Notes: a model not told the origin generated them from the letters alone. Counted from the first letter of the stretch, positions 20,284 to 31,000 are shown. The stretch is DNA of 64,000 nucleotides from Mesorhizobium onobrychidis (GCF_024707545.1 NZ_CP062229.1:6925501-6989500), one strand, 5' to 3'. Numbers and translations: made by a program.

Positions 20284-21888
20284 TTAGGCCGTGGCCTTCT
20301 GCATATTCCAAAACGGATTCTGAGTCGGCATGCCGATGAGGCCCGTCAGGATCTTTCGGCGCGCGATTGGGCTGATGGCTTGACCTACCAAAACCTGAGG
20401 CACATATTCCCACCATATTCTCTGCATCTTGCGGGCGAGTGCCTTGCGCTCTTTGAGCGTTTCGACATCTGCCCATTTGAGTCGAAGGGCCTCATATTCG
20501 TCGTTCCGCGGCCAGCCGTACCAACCTTTTTCACCGTTCATCGGTAAGGTGATTGAGGTGACAGGCTCACCGGAGCTCGCCTCAGGTGCGCTAGATATGA
20601 AGATACTCCAGCCGCCGTTCTCAACGGGGTCCTTTTTCGCGCGGCGGGCTACAACCCCGCCCCAGTCGCTTGGCGCAAGCTCGGCATTGACCCCGATCTT
20701 CCGCAATGCGGCTGCGAGAAACTGAGAGGCATTGCTGCCCTCTGCCCAGTCCGTAGGCTGAAGGATGACGACTTTCTCGCCTGCATATCCCGCCTCCTTG
20801 AACAATTGCGTCGCCTTCTCGCGATCGCCACCCTTCTTGAACCATCCTGTATTTTCGTCATTGGATACTGACGTATCGTTTCCGAACATCGAAGTCACAG
20901 TATGGAGGTATTTGGGATTGCCATACGCGGCGCGCATCATTGCCTCCTGATCGACCAAGTGTAGCATCGCTTGGCGAGCCTTCACATTGTCGAACGGCTT
21001 TTGCAGACAGTTCATGCGCACGAACATGTCCTCACCCCACCTGTTCAGAACCTCGAGTTCCAAGTTTGGATCGCTCTCGATGAGAGGCAGAAGATCTCCC
21101 GGCGGTGACTCCAAGAAATCAACCTCACCTGCTTGAAGGGCGGCGACGGAAGTGTGCTGATCGGCGAATAGGCTCTCTTCCCAGATGACACGATCTACCT
21201 TGACGATCTTCCCGCCGGCCAATCCGTCGGCCGGCTCGTCGCGTGGAACATATCTTACATTGCGGTCGTAAGTGAAATTCGCACCTGGCTTCGCAAGAGC
21301 GTGATTGAACGTGAAGGGGCCGGATCCAATATTCGCGGTCACTTGCTCTGTTGGAGAGAGACTTGCGTCCTTCTCACGCATGACGAATGGGCCTAGGTAG
21401 CCTAGTACGTTAAGCACCACTCCCAACGGTTCCTTGAGTGTTATTATGAAGGTCCTGTCATCTTTTTTCGAGACATCCCTGGTCCGCGACATGAGTAGCT
21501 GTCCGCCGGGAGCCACTTGGCCCCAGCGACGTATCGAGGCTACACAGTCCGCCGCGGTGACGGAGGCGCCGTCGTGCCACCCCAGACCATCACGGAGCTC
21601 GAACGTATAGGTCTTCTTGTCGTCGGAAACGGCCCACTTTCCCACCATCTGCGGATGCGGCTCAAGGTTCGCGTCGACCGCGAACAGCGTATCGTAAATC
21701 GCCAAGGCATGGTCCCAGGTATAGCTGGCCGTTGTAACGACTGGGTCGAACACACTGAGGTCGCCTTTCACCATCCGGACCGTCCGGTTCGGGGTTGGTG
21801 ACGTCTGCGCCCGGAGGACGGAAGGGATCGATAAAACCGCTCCTGCAGCGATACCCGTCTTGATGATTTGGCGTCGAGAGATTGTCAT
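20284..21888 (-). CDS. ABC transporter substrate-binding protein, peptide/opine type
   Basis: Periplasmic solute-binding protein of family 5 (DppA/OppA/NikA type), 534 residues. The N-terminus MTISRRQIIKTGIAAGAVLS has a twin-arginine-like motif, ending in LRAQT as likely cleavage site. Family blocks include TYTFELRDGLGWHDGASVTA, NIGSGPFTF and KLPVxx-like ligand strands. No permease or ATPase partner is adjacent. It lies upstream of, and on the same strand as, the E1-E2 operon, so its ligand may feed that pathway (inference). A decayed paralogue lies at 14812-15365. Confidence 0.85.
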   Translation of the reverse strand: MTISRRQIIKTGIAAGAVLSIPSVLRAQTSPTPNRTVRMVKGDLSVFDPVVTTASYTWDHALAIYDTLFAVDANLEPHPQMVGKWAVSDDKKTYTFELRDGLGWHDGASVTAADCVASIRRWGQVAPGGQLLMSRTRDVSKKDDRTFIITLKEPLGVVLNVLGYLGPFVMREKDASLSPTEQVTANIGSGPFTFNHALAKPGANFTYDRNVRYVPRDEPADGLAGGKIVKVDRVIWEESLFADQHTSVAALQAGEVDFLESPPGDLLPLIESDPNLELEVLNRWGEDMFVRMNCLQKPFDNVKARQAMLHLVDQEAMMRAAYGNPKYLHTVTSMFGNDTSVSNDENTGWFKKGGDREKATQLFKEAGYAGEKVVILQPTDWAEGSNASQFLAAALRKIGVNAELAPSDWGGVVARRAKKDPVENGGWSIFISSAPEASSGEPVTSITLPMNGEKGWYGWPRNDEYEALRLKWADVETLKERKALARKMQRIWWEYVPQVLVGQAISPIARRKILTGLIGMPTQNPFWNMQKATA

Positions 21889-22156
21889 GGTTCAGTTCCC
21901 CTTTTTTGGTTTTGGCGCAAACGATCCTCCCCTATCTGCTTGATGGAGCGCTCTTCTGAAATTCGACGTTGTCGATCGGATCCTCGTCGGACGCCTGCCT
22001 AAACGTTGCCCCCGGCTGGGCGCGGAACATTGGCGAGACTCCCTGTCCTGTGGGGCTTCAGCACAGCTTAAGAGGCTGTTGCCCCTTACTGTTCTAGGAA
22101 CGCTAGCGACGCGGGCGCGACAAAACAACCGAACAAAAAGTAATGTACCGCAGTGA

Positions 22157-22371
22157 CTAAATGTTATCAGGCGATAGCGGCTCGATAGGCCCAGCTGATA
22201 TCTCGTTGCGCCCGCCTGGTGTTGCCCTAACGTATTCGGCAGCCGAGGCCGGCGGGATCGGATTTAGGTCTGCGACCTGTGTGATCAGCCAATTGCGAAA
22301 GATCTGGACGTCCTCTCGCTCAATCGCAGTATCCGGAATCAGCAAATGACGTTTTCGGCCAGTGAGATAGA
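22157..22371 (-). pseudogene. Possible LysR-type regulator C-terminal remnant
   Basis: The frame reads LYLTGRKRHLLIPDTAIERE then DVQIFRNWLITQVADLN, resembling the extreme C-terminus of GcvA-like LysR regulators (processing strand followed by an FRNWL helix). No DNA-binding domain is present. Weak, pattern-based call. Confidence 0.35.
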
Positions 22372-22415
22372 GGCCTTACCTGACCTTACCAAGGCGCCTT
22401 CATTGAGGTAATCGC

Positions 22416-22870
22416 TTAGTGCGTTGTGACCACGGCCGACGCTAGGCGCGGCAAATCGACCGTCCCGACAGCCGCTCCATTCTGGTCAACCACAACCAGG
22501 TCCTTGACGGCACCACGAGCCAGAATCTGATGGCATCTTCGACTGTGATGCCAGACGTCACCGTCGCTCCGTTGACCGCATGCCCCGGTGCGAGTCATCA
22601 CCGCATCGACATGAATGACGCGCCCCGGTTCACTTCCTTGACGAGGTTGGCGATGTAGTCGTCTGCAGGACGTAGTACGATGTCCTGGCTTGTGCCCTGT
22701 TGGATGATCTCGCCGTCACTAAGGATCGCGATCTGATCGCCGAGTCTCAAGCCTCGTCGAGGTGGTGGGTAATGAACACGATTGTCTTCTTGATTTCCTT
22801 CGCCAAGATCATCCGCGGCGATCCGACGCCTGCCACCTCGCTCACCGCGTTTGCGAGCTTGACCTGCCAT
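22416..22870 (-). pseudogene. ProV-like glycine betaine/proline ABC ATPase, C-terminal remnant
   Basis: Pieces in two or three frames order as KTIVFITHHLDEA, then RLGDQIAILSDGEIIQQGTS and DDYIANLVKEVNRG, then a CBS-domain tail (VVVDQNGAAVGTVDLPRL). This is the end of a quaternary-amine ABC ATPase after its Walker B. The nucleotide-binding N-terminus is lost where the IS3 element begins at about 22.9 kb. At least two frameshifts. Confidence 0.7.
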
Positions 22871-22995
22871 TGAACTTTCAATCCAGCGGTGATTAGAGCC
22901 TCGACCGTTTCTGCTGCTCTGATCCCTGAAAACTGGATCGTTCGAAAGTGGAGTTTTCCGCGGTAACATCCCTTGGCTGGGAGGAGCGGAAGACG

Positions 22996-24007
22996 ATGAA
23001 GGCATCGAAGTTCTCGGACGCGCAGAAGGCGTTCATTCTGAAGCAGGGATCGGACGGAATCCCCGTCGCGGAGATCTGTCGTCGGGCGGGGATCAGCCAG
23101 GCGACGTACTTCAACTGGAGAAGAAATACGACGGACTGCTGCCGACCGAGATGAAGCGGCTGAAGCAGCTTGAGGACGAGAACGGCAAGCTCAGGAAGCT
23201 GGTGGCCGATCTCTCCTTAGACAAGGAGATTGCTGCAGGACGTCATTCGCCGAAAACTGTGAGGGCTGGTCGCAAACGCGAGCTGGTGGGGCAGACGTGT
23301 GATGAGTGGAACGTGTCGATCCGGCGGGCATGCCGGGTTCTGGAGTTCGACGCGTCGACCTATCACTACAAGTCCCGCCGCCGCGATCAGGCCGGCATCG
23401 AAGCTCGGATCAAGGACATCTGCGCCACACGGGTCCTCTACGGATACCGGCGCGTGCACGTGATGCTCACGCGCGAGGGCTGGGACATCAACATGAAGCG
23501 AAGAAGTTACAGGGACTTGGGCCTGCAGCTCAGGGACAAGACGCCGAAGCGGCGTGTGAAGGCGAAGCTGCGGGAAGGCCGGGAGGAAGCCGTCGGCCCG
23601 AGCGACGTCTGGGCGATGGACTTCGTCCACGATCAGCTCGCGACGGGCAAGAAGATCCGTGTGCTGACGGTCGTCGACACGTTCTCCCGCTATGTGCCTG
23701 TGCTCGACCCGCGGTTCAGCTATCGGGCGGAGGATGTGGTCAAGGCACTGGAACAGGTCTGTCCGAAGATCGGCTATCCGAAGACGATCCGCGTCGACCA
23801 AGGCTCCGCGTTCGTCTCCCGCGACCTCGACCTATGGCCTACGCGAAAGGCGTGACGCTCGAATTCAGCAGGCCGGGAAAGCCCACCGACAACGCCTACA
23901 TCGAAGCTTTCAACGGCCGCTTCAGGGCGGAGTGCCTGAACGCCCATTGGTTCCTGACCCTTGCCGACGCCGCTGAAAAGTTAGAGGATTGGCGCAGATA
24001 CTTAAAT
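22996..24007 (+). pseudogene. IS3-family transposase OrfA/OrfB, frameshifted and truncated
   Basis: OrfA starts at the ATG at 22996 (MKASKFSDAQKAFILKQGSD, HTH GIPVAEICRRAGISQATYF). A frameshift after NW and an extra T near 23230 break it. OrfB shows DVWAMDFVHDQL, RVDQGSAFVSRDL and, after another frameshift near 23836, NAYIEAFNGRFRAECLNAHW, the D-D-E triad. The gene stops abruptly at about 24007 (EDWRRY). The matching end of OrfB lies at 26636-26734, beyond the second recombinase cassette. The likely left end of the element is near 22919 (TGATCCCTGAAAACTGGATC). Confidence 0.82.
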
Positions 24008-24030
24008 CCTGTTTCATAACACCCATCTGT

Positions 24031-26101
24031 CTATGTCGTTGAATTGAATAGGTTTTTCTGATCGGGATGCGATCCCGTGGGGTATTTTGGGTTTTGCCGC
24101 GCGCGATGAACGACGCGCTGAGCCGCCGGTTCGCCAAGCGTTGATCGGCTGAAGATCCACGGACCGTCCGGTAGAGGATGAATGCCTTCGATCTCACCCG
24201 CCTCGGCGGCGAGCCTGAGGGTCTTCGGTGCAACGCCGAGAAGGCGCGCCGCCTTGTTCAGGTTAAGCCATGGCTCTTTGCCGTCCGCCGCTGGCCGGAA
24301 GACAGGGATCTTGTGATGCGACCTGTGCGCGGTGACCCGTTCGCGTGTCCATCGATTGCCGTGGCCGGTCACCAGCCCATTGCGGTTGAGGATACCGGCA
24401 ATCAGATCATCATTGGCGATGAGCACCAGTTGGCGGACGGCCGAGATGATATCGCCGGACGTGCTGTTGCGCTGTCCACGGCGCCGCTTCGGCAGGCGCA
24501 GTTCAGTATGGACGCCGCCAACCCAATGGATCAGGAGAACGATCTCTGACGCTTCGTCATCGATATCGGCGACCACCTCCCGGATGACGGTACGAACGAT
24601 GCGCTTCTTGAGCCTTGCATCCGTCGTCGGCGCCGCCCACACAGCCTTGAGATCGGCGGCGAGTGCGGTGACGTGTATTGGCGACAGAAGTGACGGTCCG
24701 ATGTCGAGGCATCATGCGCGGCAATCCTGCTCTCGATCTCGCCGACACGCGTAAGTGCCCGGTTCCATCGCAACTCCAGTTCCGCCGCGACCAGCCGGTT
24801 CTGCGGATCGATGGCGTCGTATTGCCGGAACGCCCGATCGGCGCTGTAGCGTGCCGCCTCGCGATCGCGCGTCAGAGCATCGCGGACCTGATCGCGGCGA
24901 CTGGCCGCTTGCGCTTCGGCCTCGACGGCCGCGGCTATCGCTCCCGGCTCGACAACCCGCAGAAGAGCTTCCTCGATGACGTCGTCGACGCGTAGTCCAC
25001 CGAAGGCGATGCAACGCGGCTCGCCATTGTCAAGCAGACCACGCCAGCAGGAATAGCGCGGAATGTTGTGCTTGGTTCCCGTGTAGCGGACCGTCAGCTT
25101 GCGGCCGCAGCGCCGGCAGCGGACAAGACCGGCGAGCAGAGCGTCGCCATGCTTGGGCGCCCCGTGATGCCGGCTCGTGGGCACGTTGTCGCTCACCATC
25201 TTACGGATCGCTTCCGCCCTTTCCCAGCCGACGTAGCCTTCGTGTGCACCCGGGATCAGCGCCAGCCATTCATCACGCGCCTTACGGCGGCTGCGCGAGC
25301 GAATGGCTGTTGCATCATATCCCGACGCAGCACGAGTCTTACCATAGGCATAGGCGCCGCCGTAGATCGGTTCTCGATCATTCGGTGGATGGTCGCATAG
25401 CTTGGCCTGCGCCAGACCACATCGCCGTTGTTGCGCTTGGCAGGCAAATCCAGCCCATGTTCAAGGAACCAGAGCAGGGCCTGGCGGGCACTGCCGAGTT
25501 CCGCCACCTTATCAAACACAAGGGTGATGGCCTCCTGCATGCGACGATCGGGATTCTTCTCCAACCGGTCGCCGACCTTCACAAAGCCGACCGGGGCAGC
25601 GACGACGAGTTCACCGCGCCGGGCCTTCTCATAGCGGGCCGACAGGGAGCGCTGACGCAGAAGATCGAGCTCGTACTCGTTGAGACTGCCCTTCAATCCC
25701 AGCAGCAGCCGGTCATTGCCCTGGCGCGGTGCGTAGACCGTCTCCTGGTCGATCAGCACGGTATCGACGACGCGGCACATCTCGATGAGCTGCTGCCAGT
25801 CGCGGCTGTTGCGGGCGAAGCGCGATACCTCCCGCGCCGCAACCGCCCCAACCTTGCCGAGACAGACTGCGGCGACCATCCGATCGAAGCCGGCTCGCGC
25901 GACACCGCCAGCAGCAGAGCGGCCGAGATCGTCATCGACCGTCTCGATGCAAGACCAGCCGAGTGCCACCAGGCGATCGCGCATCGCATACTGCAGGGCG
26001 CGGCTCTCACGATTGTGCAGAACCTGATGGGGCGAGGACTGACGCACATACAGGATCGCCTTGCGCTCCAGATGGTGGGGCCGGATCTTCTCATGCATCA
26101 T
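24031..26101 (-). pseudogene. Second large serine recombinase, frameshifted
   Basis: Recombinase of about 690 codons starting [20 protein letters not shown] (catalytic QSS follows), with [42 protein letters not shown] (zinc ribbon) and a C-terminal segment with WLNLNKAARLLGVAPKTLR. A base is missing near 25374 (after HRMIEN) and another shift lies near 24705, so three frames must be joined. Same superfamily as the recombinase at 1-1217 but clearly diverged. Confidence 0.82.
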
Positions 26102-26288
26102 GGCGTGCCTCCTCCCGTCGAACGGCGCGCTCGCCGTCGACGTGGTCGAGGATCAGGCGCACCATCAGCTTTGTCAGCGTCAGGCGCGTCTCTTCCGGCA
26201 GCGCCTGCCATGGTGGCATCTGCGCGGTCTCCGCATCGTGCGGGTTGGAGAACAGATCGAACTGGTATGTCGTGGGCTGGCGCGGCAT
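26091..26288 (-). CDS. Small recombinase-associated ORF (65 aa)
   Basis: Overlaps the start of the second recombinase by 11 bases. It reads [20 protein letters not shown] then [20 protein letters not shown]. The W-x-x-LP and following helix resemble the ORF at 1192-1413 in the same position. Further upstream, about 26370-26490, a frame with WLEVPAWMFDRAVCAAWRIA may be the end of another cassette ORF. Function unknown. Confidence 0.55.
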   Translation of the reverse strand: MPRQPTTYQFDLFSNPHDAETAQMPPWQALPEETRLTLTKLMVRLILDHVDGERAVRREEARHDA

Positions 26289-26635
26289 GGACCTCTCCCC
26301 GATTCGCGTCGTGAGAACCCGATGCTGCGCCCGAATCCTCCAATTGCCATGGGGTGTGTGAATTGGCCGTCGCGTCCTGCAGCAGTGTCACCAAGGCGCC
26401 AAGCGTTCTGAGATCAACATGGGGGGCAGCGGCAATGCGCCACGCGGCGCAGACCGCGCGATCAAACATCCAAGCCGGAACCTCCAGCCACCGATCGGAG
26501 GCGTGGCCAGAGAGACTGCAGCGGAAAACCTCCGGTCAGCCTTCTCGATCACCTCATGAACGTGAACACAGCGCCCCGCCCAGGGATGCCATGGATAAAG
26601 AAGCTCGCGTTCCTCGGTCCCGTGGGCGTTCTCTC
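26289..26635. other. Right flank of recombinase cassette
   Basis: About 350 bp. Minus-strand frame 26290-26490 may be a remnant of an upstream cassette gene (see the 65-aa ORF). The right boundary of the cassette was not resolved; it lies somewhere before 26636, where IS3 OrfB sequence resumes. Confidence 0.35.
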
Positions 26636-26734
26636 GTCGTGTTGTACAACGAGATGCGCCCGCATGGTGCGATCGGGCACAAGGTCCCGATCTCGTTGCT
26701 CAATCCCGATGGCGCCGCCAGCCCGCCATTATGA
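26636..26734 (+). pseudogene. IS3 OrfB C-terminal remnant
   Basis: Thirty-two codons, VVLYNEMRPHGAIGHKVPIS then LLNPDGAASPPL and stop, the typical end of an IS3-family OrfB (YNE.RPHxAIGxKxPxxL). It is the piece missing from the OrfB that breaks off at 24007 (EDWRRY), so one IS3 element appears to have been split by the recombinase-bearing DNA. Confidence 0.65.
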
Positions 26735-26944
26735 GAAAGCCGGGAAACTCTACCTTCCGGCGGTCCAAAGAATGGTATCGGAGCAAAATCGAGGCCGGAC
26801 TCTAAACTCCGATGGAGGAGATTACCCGTGGCAGGTCAAACGGCATCAAAAGTGCACAACGTGGTCGTGCGAAACGCCACAAAGAAGAAGGACCGCTCCA
26901 TGGAGAAGATTGCCGTCCCCAGGTTTTGAATTCGGAGACTACAG

Positions 26945-27930
26945 CCTGACCTTGTCTCCGATACTTTTCAACAACGAACAGAGCCAGGCCATTTCCACGG
27001 CAATAGCGCGCAAACGGGGATTGCCCGCCTTCGAGACACCTTGTTCGTGGTTGATCGTGCCACTCTTCCAGGGCGTGGGCGCAAGACCGGCATAGGCCGC
27101 GACCTGGCGCCTGTTCGCGAATTTCCGGAACAGGCCTTCGGATCACAAGGCGCCGGCAATACCGGGGCCAATGCCCTTGAGCTCGAGCAACATCCGAACC
27201 GGCTCCAGTGCGGAACCCGCGGCCGGAGCCTCCTCCAAGAGCGCATCACGCTCCGCCTTCACGGCCTCGATCTGCCGGTTCAGCAGCTCGATGACTTCCA
27301 GCTCGCGCTGGGCCAGCGTCTTGAGATGTTTCGGAAGCGGCCGCCCGTCTCCGGTGCGCAGAGCCTCCAGGCGTTCCCGGCGGTCCTTGTTCCGAGGCTC
27401 GTACCCGCCGACCCTTGCGCGAAGAACAGACCCTTCAACCGGTTTACATGACGGATACGCTCTCCGATCAGAGTCTTCAGTTCCCGGCAAAGGCGCCGAC
27501 GATCCTCTTCTTCCGGTGTCGGTACGCAAACCATCGAACAAACCCGCGCTTCGCCCCTTTTCCACGCCATGAGTGTGCGAACAAGCGCCTCCCCGTCGAT
27601 CCGATCTGTCTTGGCGCGGCGATGCCGGCGCGAAACCGCGATCGAAGCTGGGTCAACGACGTGGCTCTCGATCCCTTCCGCGACCAGGGCGCGGTGAATC
27701 CAGTAACCGTCCAGTCCGGCTTCCTGGATCACGATCACTGGGACAATCCGGCCGGTCCGGCGGTGGACATGGCGTTGCAGATCCGAAAACCGCTCCAGCA
27801 GCCCCGGCATATCCCTACCCCGCACCTGATGCCTCGACAGCTTGGATCCCAGGGGGGCCGCAAGTGTGGTCACCAGCCACGTCGAGCGGCTGAGCTCCAG
27901 AGAAACGAAAATCGCGCCGCACTCAACGGT
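26945..27930 (-). pseudogene. IS110-family transposase, multiply frameshifted
   Basis: N-terminal pieces IFVSLELSRSTWLVTTLAAP and VIVIQEAGLDGYWIHRALVA, then RAKTDRIDGEALVRTLMAWK (DEDD domain), RHVNRLKGLF, a frameshift, GIGPGIAG, a second frameshift and RRQVAAYAGLAPTPWKSGTI with NPRLRAIAVEMAW. This is a different IS110 branch from the intron-bearing element. At least three shifts, no intact product. Confidence 0.75.
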
Positions 27931-28026
27931 CGCAATCGGTGGTCATTCTGGCAGTCCATGGCAAAGGTCTCCATCGAGAAAGTGAGCGATCCAACTCTTC
28001 CAGAGCTAGGCGCGCGCGTCTCCTCC

Positions 28027-28278
28027 TCATGGAATCTTGACATATTGCGGAAGGATCAGCTTCACCTCATGCCCAAACGACTGCAGCAGGCGTGCCCAGT
28101 GGTGCGAGCCCCCGCACGCTTCAATCGCAACCACCGTCGGCGGCAGCTTCTCAAAGGACGCCACCATCTCCTTGCGCCGCAGTTTTTTGCGCAGCACCGG
28201 CTCCTCAGCCGCGTTCACGCCATGGAGCTGGAAGACGTGCTTTGACGTGTCGATGCAAATACGAATAATTTGTTCCAC
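28027..28278 (-). pseudogene. IS1111-type transposase N-terminal remnant
   Basis: From a GTG at 28278 preceded by GGAGA: VEQIIRICIDTSKHVFQLHG, RRKEMVASFEKLPPTVVAIE then ACGGSHHWARLLQSFGHEVK, ending at QYVK where the family sequence breaks off. This is the first ~80 residues of an IS110/IS1111 transposase. It lies about 190 bp from the edge of the E1 repeat copy 2. Confidence 0.7.
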
Positions 28279-28467
28279 GGACGGTCTCCTTTGCTTGAGA
28301 TCTGCAACGACCTCATTCTGGCACATCGATGCCGTGCGGGCGCCGTCCACCTCAAATCATGCGGCGGCCCACGCGCTGACCGCGACGAGAAGCGAGTGAC
28401 CCACGGAACGGTCCAGAAAAAAGTGCAGGAGCATCTTGACCTTAACGACCCCAATCAGAGAGGACTC

Positions 28468-29478
28468 TCAGAGTAGCCGCCGAACGGCGGCGACGATGTG
28501 ATCCTTCGTCGGGTAGAAATCCTTCTCGAGAGACGGACTGAATGGAACGTGAATGTCCGGAGCGCTCAGGCGCAGGATCGGTCGCTTAAGCAGATCGAAA
28601 GCTTCTTCCGCCATCACCGCGACGATTTCACTTCCGACGTTACAGACGCGGTGCCCATTCTCAACGATTACAAGCCTTCCGGTCTTCGCGACCGAGGTTT
28701 TGAAGGCCTCATGGTCGAGCGGCTTCAACGTACGCGGGTCAATTACTTCAACCGAAATGCCTTCCTTGGCGAGCGCGTCGACAGCTTCCATCGTCGGCCG
28801 AATGGCGCCTGCGATAGCGATAAGGGTTACGTCTTTTCCCTCTCGCTTCACATCCGCTTTGCCAATCGGGATTACATGGTCCGGATCTGTGGGTACATCG
28901 CCCTTGAGCGGCCACAGGCGTTTCTCTTCGAAGACGAGCACAGGATCGCCGTCGCGAATGGCCGATTTCATAAGCCCCTTGATATCGGCTGCGCTGGTTG
29001 GACTGATGATCTTGAGGCCCGGCACATTCATGAAAAGCGGATAGGGCCGGTCGGCATGCTGCGCCGCCATGGACCCTGTCGAGAACATACAGCACCGAAA
29101 CACAATCGGAATGTCGATCTGGCCTCCAGTCATATACCGCAATTTCGAGGCCTGATTAATGATCTGATCCGAGGCGAGATAGGCGAAGCTGGCAAATTCG
29201 AGGTCTACTATCGGTCGCAATCCGTTGATGGCAGCCCCGATTCCCATTCCAGTAAAACTGCCTTCTGAAATCGGCGTGTCCCAGATCCTGTTCCTGCCGA
29301 ATCGCTCAATAAGTTTGTCGCCGCCATAGACCGAGATATCCTCTCCCATCAGGACGACGCGCTCATCACGATCCATTTCCTCCATCTGCGCCTGCATGAG
29401 CGCTTCGAGATAGGTCATCTGAATATGGGTGCCGGGCGTCGGGGCAAGTTTCTGCGCATCAGTTAGCATGTCGATCAA
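28468..29478 (-). CDS. 2-oxoacid dehydrogenase E1 beta subunit, copy 2
   Basis: The encoded protein is identical to the E1 beta at 18116-19126. The repeat ends 2 bases before its stop codon region, so no lipoyl protein, E2 or reductase follows; instead IS110 debris lies downstream. It could still supply E1 beta to the complex formed with copy 1 partners. Confidence 0.92.
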   Translation of the reverse strand: MIDMLTDAQKLAPTPGTHIQMTYLEALMQAQMEEMDRDERVVLMGEDISVYGGDKLIERFGRNRIWDTPISEGSFTGMGIGAAINGLRPIVDLEFASFAYLASDQIINQASKLRYMTGGQIDIPIVFRCCMFSTGSMAAQHADRPYPLFMNVPGLKIISPTSAADIKGLMKSAIRDGDPVLVFEEKRLWPLKGDVPTDPDHVIPIGKADVKREGKDVTLIAIAGAIRPTMEAVDALAKEGISVEVIDPRTLKPLDHEAFKTSVAKTGRLVIVENGHRVCNVGSEIVAVMAEEAFDLLKRPILRLSAPDIHVPFSPSLEKDFYPTKDHIVAAVRRLL

Positions 29479-30525
29479 TTCCTCTCCAGCCCAGCCGCGG
29501 AGCTATACTGGCCTGCAAGCGGCGAGTTGAACATGTAGTCAGGCAATGTCTCCGGCCGAGGCATGGGGCTGGCCAAAGCAAACTTTACTGCCTGCTTGAC
29601 GGCTTCGGCGACCTCATCCTCGACTGCTCCCAGACTCTCTTCATTTATGCCTTCTTCGAGGAGTACAGTGCGATATAGCAAAATGGGATCGCGGTCGCGT
29701 TTGTGAGCTTCGACTTCTTCAACTGATCGATAAGGCTCCCCCGAAATCACCAATCCGAAACTGTGCTCATCGAACCTATAAGTATTGGCCACTATGAGGG
29801 TAGGTCCCTCGCCCGCCCGTGCTCGCCTGACAGCCTGTGCCGCAGCCTCATACACGGCGCACACGTCCTGCCCGTCAACTGTTACCCCTGGCATGCCGTA
29901 GCCCGCCGCCCGCAGAGCAATGTCCGGCTGCCCGTGGCTTTGCGCCAACGAGGTGGTGATTGCATAGCCGTTGTTCTCGCAAAGGTAGATGACCGGAAGC
30001 TTCCACAGCGATGCCATGTTGAGACTCTCATGGAAAGTGCCCTGGTTCACCGCGCCATCACCAAAGAAGCAAAGCGTAACCTGATCGACGCCCCGCACCC
30101 TGGCGCTGAACGCGCATCCTGTGGCAAGAGGAATGCCACCTCCGACGATGGCCGATTCGCTGATGATCCCGACCGAATTGTCTGCAAAGTGCATCGAACC
30201 GCCGCGCCCCTTGCAAATGCCGCCTTCCTTTCCCATCACCTCGGCCATGAGCGCGTCCAGATGGGCGCCCTTCCCAATCGGATGGCCGTGCGAACGATGC
30301 GTTCCGGTCATGGCGTCATCGTCCCGAAGGGCGAGACATGCCCCTACGATAGCGGCTTCCTGACCCACGCTCGAGTGGAAGAAACCAGGGATCTTGTCAC
30401 CTTTGAACTGGCGCATACCCTCTTCTTCGAATCGACGGATGCGAAGCATCCGCCGATAAGCCTCTAATCTCTGATCACCGTTCAACTGCATGATCCAAAC
30501 GTTGCTCCAATATCCAAGTAAAAGA
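28470..30525. repeat. 2,056-bp direct repeat, right copy
   Basis: Second copy of the E1 alpha/E1 beta segment (left copy 18118-20173, same orientation). Homology stops at CTCAGAGTAG on the left and AAAGAT on the right. Confidence 0.92.
29475..30491 (-). CDS. 2-oxoacid dehydrogenase E1 alpha subunit, copy 2
   Basis: Nearly identical to copy 1 (338 residues from the ATG at 30491). Differences: GDKIPGFFHSSVGQEAA instead of GGKIPGPFHASMGQEAA, and MHFADNS instead of MHLADNS. The thiamine-diphosphate motif and all other residues compared are the same. The frame is open further upstream to 30581, but that DNA lies outside the repeat and is not conserved, so MQLNGDQ is taken as the start. Confidence 0.92.
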   Translation of the reverse strand: MQLNGDQRLEAYRRMLRIRRFEEEGMRQFKGDKIPGFFHSSVGQEAAIVGACLALRDDDAMTGTHRSHGHPIGKGAHLDALMAEVMGKEGGICKGRGGSMHFADNSVGIISESAIVGGGIPLATGCAFSARVRGVDQVTLCFFGDGAVNQGTFHESLNMASLWKLPVIYLCENNGYAITTSLAQSHGQPDIALRAAGYGMPGVTVDGQDVCAVYEAAAQAVRRARAGEGPTLIVANTYRFDEHSFGLVISGEPYRSVEEVEAHKRDRDPILLYRTVLLEEGINEESLGAVEDEVAEAVKQAVKFALASPMPRPETLPDYMFNSPLAGQYSSAAGLERN

Positions 30526-30676
30526 TGCCGCCTGGGGGGCAGAGCGCAGGCCTGTAAATGCATCGAGTATAATTCATCCACTTTCCTGGTTCTCTCAAAA
30601 TCCGGAACAAAGGGCTTGCCGACAAACTATCGGGCCCGCAGCTGCCAGTGGTAATGGAATTGACAAGAATTGGCTG

Positions 30677-30892
30677 CTTTGCGGCCTCAGCTTTAGCGGC
30701 CTTCAGCGTTTCAAGGACGTTCTGCGGGGACGAGACGCCATAGAGGTCGGTCTCGCAGTTGTCGGAGAAACCTTCCAACTCGAACCACTTCTCCACCCCA
30801 CCATTGTTGAGCAGGGCGGCGTAGCGCCAGGAGCGCATACCGAAGCCGAGATTGTCCTTGGCGACCAGCATGCCCATCTTGCGCGTGAACTC
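30677..30892 (-). pseudogene. prxS: Peroxiredoxin (PrxS-like) C-terminal remnant
   Basis: About 72 residues, EFTRKMGMLVAKDNLGFGMR then SWRYAALLNNGGVEKWFELE and YGVSSPQNVLETLKA, matching the C-terminal half of the Prx5-type peroxiredoxin found on rhizobial symbiotic plasmids (PrxS). The N-terminal half with the peroxidatic Cys is absent or out of frame. It follows an irr-like remnant on the same strand, behind a NifA/sigma-54 promoter. Confidence 0.7.
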
Positions 30893-31000
30893 GCAGGGAC
30901 GTTTTGGTTCCTCGTCTTCGTCACCCGAACGACCACGTCGGTATGGGTGATCTGAGTGCCTTTGGGGCGGCTCGGGCAGGGCGCTGGAACGGACAGGAAT

